From Nematostella vectensis (taxonomy: Eukaryota; Cnidaria; Anthozoa; Actiniaria; Edwardsiidae): 64,000 nucleotides of DNA. Location of the stretch: positions 2,792,001-2,856,000 of the forward strand of contig NC_064038.1 of the NCBI RefSeq assembly GCF_932526225.1, given 5' to 3'. The position numbers and the translations under genes are program-made. Below are positions 1-5,886 of this stretch, one piece after another. The notes below the pieces were generated by a model. The model saw nothing but the letters and a program-made list of their open reading frames with translations. It did no database searches and had not been told where the DNA came from. Within the stretch, counting starts at the first letter, position 1. Every line of letters starts with the position of its first letter.

Positions 1-2876
1 CGCCCAAATAGACCTGTAATTTTTTTCACCCTCTATCTCAGCGAGCTGTGCGTGGCGTAACCGTATTACAGGCCTGGGATCCTGGTTATTGTCCTCCCCA
101 TTAATGCGCGGGTTGGAATACCTTGCAAGAGTGTTGTACAGCATATTCGCCGGAAATATCGGTGCTTGGGGCCTTCGGGTTCTTTACAGCCTTCCGTAAA
201 AGCCTAGTGCTGCCATACCGATTGGGTAATCCGTATGTATGGTTTCCGTTTTGTTTTTCAGGTCGGGTTCGATCCCATGCCAATGGCATTTTTTTCTTTT
301 TTTATTCTATCATTTTTTTTTTTCGTAGAGCTTAACCCCTCTCACTCCTGCGTAGTTTTCGGAAAAATAATAAGAAGAAAAAAACAAGAAAAAAACAAGA
401 AAAAAACAAAAAAAAAACAGACCATCCAAACAACCGTCTGACTTTGGGGGGAGGAGTGTTGACTGGCCCTCCCCCTCGTGAATTTTTCTCCGGATCTCCG
501 GATCAATTCCGTAATGGCATCCATCGGAGTATGGAAATGGACCTGGAGGATACAAGCCTGGTATACATCATACATCTAGCAAAATGAGCTTGCTAGATTT
601 ACTGATGTCAGCATTAGAAGGGGGAGGGACACTCTTTTCATACAGTACAATATTGCAGTTGTTACCTATTATTGAATAAGTGGGTAACATGTCTTTGTTT
701 ATCAAACAAGGTCTATTTCTGAGACAAGCAAATTCAAGGGAGAGCTGTTGAAATAACAGGGGAATGTTGAAGGAAAAACAATTATCTGATTAAAAAACTA
801 CTGTAGATTCCTTTGCACGAAGATAATAACAAACATAATTTTGATTGTTATTTAGGAGGAACGAGACGAGTTCTACAACATACTATGAAAAGTATGTATT
901 ACTCATCTAAATTATACAAGTAAAAAATTATATTTAAAAAAATACTGTAAGTAATTAGGTAAATCCTAAAACATGTATAACATGTACAACACACTAAAAA
1001 CTCCATGGCTATTGACTGTTTTCTACTCACATGTTTTTACAGTATATACAATTTCATTCTGGTACATCTTGTGGTCACTGTGCCATCTTCAAAGCTACAC
1101 CCAAAGCACCTGTGCACCCCATCCACCTAAGGGTGTCGGCTGCACAGGTGTTCCTGATGAAGGAGGGTAATGAGGGCAGGAAAAGGTTCTGCGACACCTT
1201 GCTTTTATGGACCCCTATGACTCCGAGTTGAGTGTGGCCCCTGTAGATGTTGACAGGTCAACCTCACAGCCACATGAAAGAAATGCCTAATATCTAATGC
1301 TTTACAGTGAGTGTTTTACAGTCAAGTTGGTTTCTGTTAGTGGGTAAAAATTATTATAAATAATTGTAATCATGACTATGGTCACACTGTACATATAGAA
1401 CTGTAAATGAATAGAAAAAAAGTATATATTTCCAGTCAAACTACAGAATTGCATGATAACCTTGAAAGTATTGAATAAAAGACTGCAAAACCAACATCTT
1501 TTGTACTAGTTGCTTAGTTGGTTGAATTGACCACGGGCAATTTTAAGCTGAATTCCTCCTTCCCCCACTCCCCCACCCCAGAAAAAAAAATAATAAAAGA
1601 AAACTAAAACTAAAACAAAACGAACAGAGACCCCCTCCAGCTATTTTCTCTTATTTTTTTTTTTACAGCTATTTAAAGGGGCAGTGCCATGGTAAGTGCT
1701 TTCAATAGCTCTCTGAACCTGACACAATGAAATTTAGTAAACTCTAATACTGACTTATGAGCTTTTGGTACATGTGGGGGACTTAAATTCAAAGAAAATG
1801 ACCACAAACTGTCAATAAACATTGTTTCTATAAAATATTGCTTCCAATAAAATATTGCATATTATTTTAACAAGGTATTGACAGCTTTTAAAAAGGTCAA
1901 CTATTTGTAGGCGATTAAAAGCCTACAATAAACACTGACATGCGCAGTACCATGACGCTGTCCCTTTAAGTCTTTCATTGCCATAACGCCCTGAGACGCC
2001 TGTAAAATATAGGCCCAACTCCAAAACGTCAAAAATGCAAACTAAACATCACCAGACCCGGATACTCATAGATTCATCCAAGGCATAGACGACCTGCAAA
2101 AGCGCATCTAAGCAATGTAATAGAATTGACTCTTTTGTCAAAATATCAACCTTAATTGCTGACCAATTCGTAATAAAATGCTTAAACTTAGAAACATTTC
2201 TTACCAAAAAAGACACAAAATTCCGAACTACAAATAGAGACAAGCAAACACAGATCAAGTCACCAATAGATACCTTTATTGCGCTCCGTCAGGTCCCATT
2301 TTACAGCAATCAGTCACAATAATCAATGCTAGAACCTCCATTAGAAGCGAGTCACCATTGTTAGCCTATTTTGCATGCCTGCACTGCATCATGGGAGTCT
2401 TGGAAACACCTTGACAGACAGGCGGGCAATCTCCTCCAACAGAATCATAACAGTTTTTTTTTATAAGTCTCTTTGCCCCGAAGCCAATGTTGCTCAAAAG
2501 TAACCAGGAGTGAAAGGGTTGAAGTGAAATACAGCTATACTTAGTCAGGGTAGACAGTATTGCGGATTTTTTCGATATTCTATGCGATTTTACAAACCTC
2601 TCCCCCTTACGTCTTTCATTGCATTTCTTATTTTTTTTAATGAATATTTAGGCCGGTGAATAGCTTAATAAGCTCTACAAAGAAAAATAGAATCGCCAAA
2701 TCGCACTTTTTTATTTCTATTTATTTTTGCTTTTTGCATGATATTAAAAAAACGGTTCCTAAAAAAAAACGTTTTTCTTTCTTCGCTTGTTTGATGTCCT
2801 GTACACGATAAAAGACAATGCGCCCGTGCGTTACGATGCCACGCGCCGACATAGGGAGCCCCCAAGGGACTCAAGA
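1..2876 (+). repeat. Array unit 1 (internal ~138-bp deletion)
   Basis: Length 2876 bp. Relative to all other units it lacks about 138 bp at the junction near 2486, where GAAGCCA is joined directly to ATGTTGCTC. The lost part contains the hairpin and the tRNA-half-like segment with its G run. MITE copy at 1673-1969; possible terminal exon from 1042 with AATAAA near 1474-1479. Private variants: G at 611, AA at 1092-1093 where others have GG, and GGGAGCC near 2863. It shares TAATGAG and GACTCCG in the possible exon with units 2 and 3. Confidence 0.95.
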
Positions 2877-3160
2877 CGCCCAAATAGACCTGTATTTTTT
2901 TTCACCCTCTATCTCAGCGAGCTGTGCGTGGCGTAACCGTATTACAGGCCTGGGATCCTGGTTATTGTCCTCCCCATTAATGCGCGGGTTGGAATACCTT
3001 GCAAGAGTGTTGTACAGCATATTCGCCGGAAATATCGGTGCTTGGGGCCTTCGGGTTCTTTACAGCCTTCCGTAAAAGCCTAGTGCTGCCATACCGATTG
3101 GGTAATCCGTATGTATGGTTTCCGTTTTGTTTTTCAGGTCGGGTTCGATCCCATGCCAAT
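2769..3160. other. CpG-dense block of the unit
   Basis: By eye about 27 CpG dinucleotides lie in roughly 400 bp, including a GCGC/CGCG-rich cluster at 2820-2860, while the rest of the unit is AT-rich and CpG-poor. The block spans the arbitrary unit boundary and recurs in every unit. It could be a promoter-like or unmethylated island, the body of a small RNA gene, or DNA of different origin from the rest of the unit. It begins after AAAAACGTTTTT, a 12-bp palindrome that has lost its CG at the ends of units 13-15. Confidence 0.6.
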
Positions 3161-3171
3161 GGCATTTTTTT
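3089..3171 (+). ncRNA. Candidate Pol III-type small RNA: stem-loop, B-box, T-run
   Basis: CCATACCGATT, loop GGGT, then AATCCGTATGTATGG forms a bulged stem at 3089-3118. TGGGTAATCCG inside it fits the A-box consensus with one mismatch. GGTTCGATCCC at 3142-3152 is a perfect B-box match (GGTTCGANNCC). ATGCC-AAT-GGCAT at 3153-3165 is a 5-bp hairpin running straight into seven T, as a Pol III terminator would. The order A-box, B-box, hairpin and T-run is that of a type-2 Pol III gene. Against it, the bases around the B-box do not make a tRNA T-arm, so it is not a tRNA. TTTTGTTTTTCAG just before the B-box could equally be a 3' splice site. Unit 20 has a base change next to the B-box. Confidence 0.3.
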
Positions 3172-3295
3172 CTTTTTTTATTCTATTATTTTTTTTTTCG
3201 TAGAGCTTAACCCCTCTCACTCCTGCGTAGTTTTCGGAAAAATAAGAAGAAGAAAAAAACAAGAAAAAAACAAAAAAACAAAAAAAACAGACCAT
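3165..3295. repeat. T-rich then A-rich low-complexity tract
   Basis: A T-rich stretch (3165-3198) is followed, after about 40 bp containing CGTAGAGCTTAACCCC, by an A-rich stretch of AAG/AAAC steps (3237-3292). The two arms are roughly complementary and could fold back. The run lengths are the most variable positions between units, so they mark slippage or sequencing error. Each frame through the tract encodes phenylalanine or lysine runs, which makes spurious open frames. Confidence 0.85.
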
Positions 3296-3445
3296 CCAAA
3301 CAACCGTCTGACTTTGGGGGGAGGAGTGTTGACTGGCCCTCCCCCTCGTGAATTTTTCTCCGGATCTCCGGATCAATTCCGTAATGGCATCCATCGGAGT
3401 ATGGAAATGGACCTGGAGGATACAAGCCTGGTATACATCATACAT

Positions 3446-3466
3446 CTAGCAAAATGAGCTTGCTAG
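3446..3466. repeat. Perfect 7-bp hairpin, retrotransposon target
   Basis: CTAGCAA, a 7-nt loop, then TTGCTAG. Two independent events hit this hairpin: the retrotransposon in unit 12 used AGCTTG across the loop and 3' arm, and unit 9 lost 9 bp between two AGC copies (near 24447). Units 14 and 15 have CTAGTAA, which breaks one pair. Confidence 0.75.
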
Positions 3467-3725
3467 ATTTACTGATGTCAACATTAGAAGGGGGAGGGAC
3501 ACTCTTTTCATACAGTACAATATTGCAGTTGTTACCTATTATTGAATAAGTGGGTAACATGTCTTTGTTTATCAAACAAGGTCTATTTCTGAGACAAGCA
3601 AATTCAAGGGAGAGCTGTTGAAATAACAGGGGAATGTTGAAGGAAAAACAATTATCTGATTAAAAAACTACTGTAGATTCCTTTGCACGAAGATAATAAC
3701 AAACATAATTTTGATTGTTATTTAG

Positions 3726-3761
3726 GAGGAACGAGACGAGTTCTACAACATACTATGAAAA
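3726..3761 (+). other. Possible short internal exon (36 nt)
   Basis: The stretch lies between a pyrimidine-rich acceptor (TTGTTATTTAG) and a GTATGT donor, and has a coding-like composition unlike its AT-rich surroundings. Two frames read well: EERDEFYNIL followed by a stop, or RNETSSTTYYE open to the donor. An alternative donor CTGTAAGT lies about 60 bp downstream. Short splice-like motifs are common in such DNA, so this is a weak call. Confidence 0.2.
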
Positions 3762-3767
3762 GTATGT
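3748..3767. repeat. Perfect 7-bp inverted repeat
   Basis: ACATACT, six-base spacer, AGTATGT. It is present in all units and overlaps the possible splice donor GTATGT at 3762-3767. No function is recognised; it could be a protein-binding palindrome or chance in AT-rich DNA. Confidence 0.6.
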
Positions 3768-3912
3768 ATTACTCATCTAAATTATACAAGTAAAAAATTA
3801 TATTTAAAAAAATACTGTAAGTAATTAGGTAAATCCTAAAACATGTATAACATGTACAACACACTAAAAACTCCATGGCTATTGACTGTTTTCTACTCAC
3901 ATGTTTTTACAG

Positions 3913-4101
3913 TATATACAATTTCATTCTGGTACATCTTGTGGTCACTGTGCCATCTTCAGGGCTACACCCAAAGCACCTGTGCACCCCATCCACCTAA
4001 GGGTGTCGGCTGCACAGGTGTTCCTGATGAAGGAGGGTAATGAGGGCAGGAAAAGGTTCTGCGACACCTTGCTTTTATGGACCCCTATGACTCCGAGTTG
4101 A
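3913..4101 (+). pseudogene. Possible 3'-terminal exon relic
   Basis: A tract after CATGTTTTTACAG has clearly higher GC and coding-like composition. One frame runs to TGA at 4099-4101 and contains HPIHLRVSAAQVFLMKEG. Another frame reads GYTQSTCAPHPPKGVGCTG, then a stop, then continues beyond 4101 with DPYDSELSVAPVDVDRSTS to TAA at 4157-4159. This second frame is broken in every unit, with TAA-TGA in units 1-3 and TAA in most; in units 6-7 TAA becomes TAC, but a new TGA follows shortly after. The parent protein is not recognised. Replacements between units (R/M, N/K, R/S, T/I in the first frame) show no obvious constraint. I read it as the dead last exon of a captured gene. Confidence 0.35.
3977..4020. 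repeat. 10-bp perfect inverted repeat (CACCTGTGCA / TGCACAGGTG)
   Basis: CACCTGTGCA at 3977-3986 pairs fully with TGCACAGGTG at 4011-4020 around a 24-nt loop, which itself holds CACC and GGTG. Each arm contains an E-box-type CACCTG/CAGGTG. All units keep both arms; units 4 and 5 change only the loop. It may be a structured RNA element of the exon-like tract or a paired binding site. Confidence 0.6.
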
Positions 4102-4343
4102 GTGTGGCCCCTGTAGATGTTGACAGGTCAACCTCACAGCCACATGAAAGAAATGCCTAATATCTTATGCTTTACAGTGAGTGTTTTGCAGTCAAGTTGG
4201 TTTCTGTTAGTGGGTAAAAATTATTATAAATAATTGTAATCATGACTATGGTCACACTGTACATATAGAACTGTAAATGAATAGAAAAAAAGTATATATT
4301 TCCAGTCAAACTACAGAATTGCATGATAACCTTGAAAGTATTG

Positions 4344-4375
4344 AATAAAAGACTGCAAAACCAACATCTTTTGTA
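4344..4375 (+). terminator. Possible polyadenylation signal with GT-rich tail
   Basis: AATAAA is followed within about 20 bases by a CA-rich possible cleavage site and then TCTTTTGT and a GT-rich stretch (TTGCTTAGTTGGTTG, from about 4380). It lies about 245 bp after the possible exon's stop, a normal 3'-UTR length, and recurs in every unit I compared. In AT-rich DNA AATAAA alone means little; the arrangement as a whole is what supports the call. Confidence 0.35.
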
Positions 4376-4424
4376 CTAGTTGCTTAGTTGGTTGAATTGA
4401 CCACGGGCAATTTTAAGCTGAATT

Positions 4425-4540
4425 CCTCCTTCCCCCACTCCCCCACCCCAGAAAAAAAAATAATAAAAGAAAACTAAAACTAAAACAAAACCAACAGAGA
4501 CCCCCTCCAGCTATTTTCTCTTATTTTTTTTTTTTACAGC
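4425..4540. repeat. C-rich, A-rich and T-rich low-complexity stretch
   Basis: C runs separated by single bases (CCCCCACTCCCCCACCCC) are followed by A-rich DNA with repeated AAAACT/AAAAC steps and then a T run ending in TTTACAG just before the MITE. Lengths vary between units: unit 9 has 17 C in a row, unit 8 has a long pure A run, and units 6 and 7 shorten the T run. No gene is seen. Confidence 0.8.
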
Positions 4541-4543
4541 TAT

Positions 4544-4840
4544 TTAAAGGGGCAGTGCCATGGTAAGTGCTTTCAATAGCTCTCTGAACCTGACACAATG
4601 AAATTTAGTAAACTCTAATACTGACTTATGAGCTTTTGGTACATGTGGGGGACTTAAATTCAAAGAAAATGACCACAAACTGACAATAAACATTGTTTCT
4701 ATAAAATATTGCTTCCAATAAAATATTGCATATTATTTTAACAAGGTATTGACAGCTTTTAAAAAGGTCAACTATTTGTAGGCGATTAAAAGCCTACAAT
4801 AAACACTGACATGCGCAGTACCATGACGCTGTCCCTTTAA
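4544..4840. mobile_element. 297-bp MITE-like element with TTAA ends
   Basis: The left end TTAAAGGGGCAGTGCCATGG and the inverted right end TTAAAGGGACAGCGTCATGG match at 17 of 20 bases, and the three differences are all transitions; the match goes on for two more bases. TTAA borders both sides, fitting a 4-bp TTAA target duplication as made by piggyBac- or Sola-type transposases. The interior has no coding capacity and carries a hairpin, GTAGGC-8 nt-GCCTAC (4778-4797). The length is 297 bp in all the units I checked, so the insertion predates amplification of the array. The family is not identified. Confidence 0.75.
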
Positions 4841-5250
4841 GTCTTTCATTGCCATAACGCCCTGAGACGCCTGTAAAATATAGGCCCAACTCCAAAACGT
4901 CAAAAATGCAAACTAAACATCACCAGACCCGGATACTCATAGATTCATCCAAGGCATAGACGACCTGCAAAAGCGCATCTAAGCAATGTAATAGAATTGA
5001 CTCTTTTGTCAAAATATCAACCTTAATTGCTGACCAATTCGTAATAAAATGCTTAAACTTAGAAACATTTCTTACCAAAAAAGACACAAAATTCCGAACT
5101 ACAAATAGAGACAAGCAAACACAGATCAAGTCACCAATAGATACCTTTATTGCGCTCCGTCAGGTCCCATTTTACAGCAATCAGTCACAATAATCAATGC
5201 TAGAACCTCCATTAGAAGCGAGTCACCATTGTTAGCCTATTTTGCATGCC
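4841..5250. other. AT-rich segment without recognised gene
   Basis: Holds no recognised gene. A 69-codon open frame on the minus strand (4920-5129) exists in every unit but has no ATG at its start, only TTG, and its sequence matches nothing I know. Splice-like motifs on the minus strand (CTATTTGTAG, and TTGGTAAGA within the frame) are probably chance. The frame stays open in all 21 copies with few changes, but the surrounding non-coding DNA is equally conserved. Confidence 0.6.
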
Positions 5251-5268
5251 TGCACTGCATCATGGGAG
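5251..5268 (-). promoter_or_regulatory. ZNF143/Staf-like motif
   Basis: Read on the minus strand, CTCCCATGATGCAGTGCA fits the published 18-base Staf consensus YWCCCRNMATSCMYYRCR at 16 positions. In vertebrates such sites activate snRNA, tRNA-Sec and many mRNA promoters; use in this organism is inferred. The motif is intact in most units, altered in unit 9 (CAAAATGGG on the plus strand) and by one base in unit 10. If real it would drive minus-strand transcription toward 4840-5130. Confidence 0.3.
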
Positions 5269-5395
5269 TCTTGGAAACACCTTGACAGACAGGCGGGCAA
5301 TCTCCTCCAACAGAATCATAACAGTTTTTTTTTATAAGTCTCTTTGCCCCGAAGCCAAACAAAACATTTCCAGGTCCAAGAAACCCAGAATAAGC

Positions 5396-5412
5396 CTGAA
5401 AACAATTTTCAG
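5396..5412. repeat. 7-bp hairpin CTGAAAA-CAA-TTTTCAG
   Basis: Perfect short inverted repeat just upstream of the tRNA-like segment. It is present in all units except unit 1 (deleted); unit 20 changes the loop (AAAAAAATTTTCAG near 60638). Confidence 0.6.
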
Positions 5413-5416
5413 TCAA

Positions 5417-5466
5417 CGGTAGCTTAGCTTAACTGGTAGTGTTGGACTTGAAATAGGGGGGGGGGG
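5417..5466 (+). other. 5'-tRNA-half-like segment with G run (tRNA-derived relic or SINE head)
   Basis: TAGCTTAACTG (from 5425) matches the Pol III A-box consensus TRGYNNANNNG fully and is followed by GTAGTG. GTTGGACTTGAAAT then resembles a tRNA anticodon arm whose loop CTTGAAA would present TGA. After this the tRNA likeness stops and a G run begins (5456-5466; 11 G here, 7-9 in most units, interrupted as TGGGGGGAGAGG in units 11-15). Only a poor B-box-like stretch follows (AGGTTTCTGTTTTC). A functional tRNA is excluded because the 3' half cannot pair. A decayed tRNA-derived SINE or a pseudo-tRNA fits best. Absent from unit 1. Confidence 0.4.
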
Positions 5467-5780
5467 AGGTTTCTGTTTTCAGTCTGTTTTTCTTACAATG
5501 TTGCTCAAAAGTAACCAGGAGTGAAAGGGTTGAAGTGAAATACAGCTATACTTAGTCAGGGTAGACAGTATTGCGGATTTTTTCGATATTCTATGCGATT
5601 TTACAAACCTCTCCCCCTTACGTCTTTCATTGCATTTCTTATTTTTTTAATGAATATTTAGGCCGGTGAATAGCTTAATAAGCTCTACAAAGAAAAATAG
5701 AATCGCCAAATCGCACTTTTTTATTTCTATTTATTTTTGCTTTTTGCATGATATTAAAAAAACGGTTCCTAAAAAAAAAC
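5467..5780. other. AT-rich linker to next CpG block
   Basis: No gene seen. It contains two T-rich runs near 5640 and 5718, a possible A-rich spacer, and TTCCTAAAAAAAAACGTTTTTC, whose centre is palindromic. Block-specific variants sit here: ATTTTGGCC in units 11-15 against ATTTAGGCC elsewhere, and GCTAAAATTGC in units 12-15. Confidence 0.6.
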
Positions 5781-5886
5781 GTTTTTCTTTCTTCGCTTGT
5801 TTGATGTCCTGTACACGATAAAAGACAATGCGCCCGTGCGTTACGATGCCACGCGCCGACATAGCGAGCCCCCAAGGGACTCAAGA

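Larger units (their letters stand above)
2877..5886 (+). repeat. Array unit 2 (reference unit for sub-features)
   Basis: Length 3010 bp, with all sub-features present, so they are itemised here. MITE at 4544-4840. It has the longest G run seen in the tRNA-like segment (11 G, 5456-5466). Private variant: A at 4683 (GACAATAAA; others GTCAATAAA). It shares the TAATGAG and GACTCCG variants with units 1 and 3, and CCTAGTGCTG in the CpG-rich block with units 1, 3 and 4. Confidence 0.95.

Noticed and set aside
2950-3000. Resemblance to the 3' part of 5S rRNA (CCTGGTTA ... GGAATACC with similar spacing)
   Set aside because: Only two 8-base matches; the intervening and upstream 5S sequence, including the internal control region, is absent and the stems do not pair.
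2977-3165. 62-codon minus-strand frame and overlapping plus-strand frames of 60-150 codons repeated in each unit
   Set aside because: They overlap on both strands, run through the T-rich/A-rich tract into Phe or Lys runs, change length with homopolymer slippage and resemble no known protein. Conservation equals that of the surrounding repeat.
3131-3171. tRNA gene around the perfect B-box
   Set aside because: The bases flanking TTCGATC give only two pairs of a T stem, and no acceptor stem can be formed with upstream sequence.
3355-3380. CTCCGGAT direct repeat with palindromic TCCGGA cores as an operator
   Set aside because: Only two copies, altered freely in units 14, 15 and 20; too little to support a regulatory site.
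3841-3870. ACATGTATAACATGTAC short direct repeats as a binding site
   Set aside because: Short AT-rich repeat without further support; likely chance.
4535-4572. Spliced-leader or micro-exon gene (TTTTACAG, 23 nt, GTAAGT)
   Set aside because: The GTAAGT donor-like motif lies within the MITE end and the T run is its flank, so the arrangement is better explained by the insertion; no Sm site or leader structure was seen.
5417-5500. Functional tRNA-Ser(TGA)-like gene
   Set aside because: The 3' half is replaced by a G run and T-rich DNA, so anticodon, T and acceptor stems cannot close.
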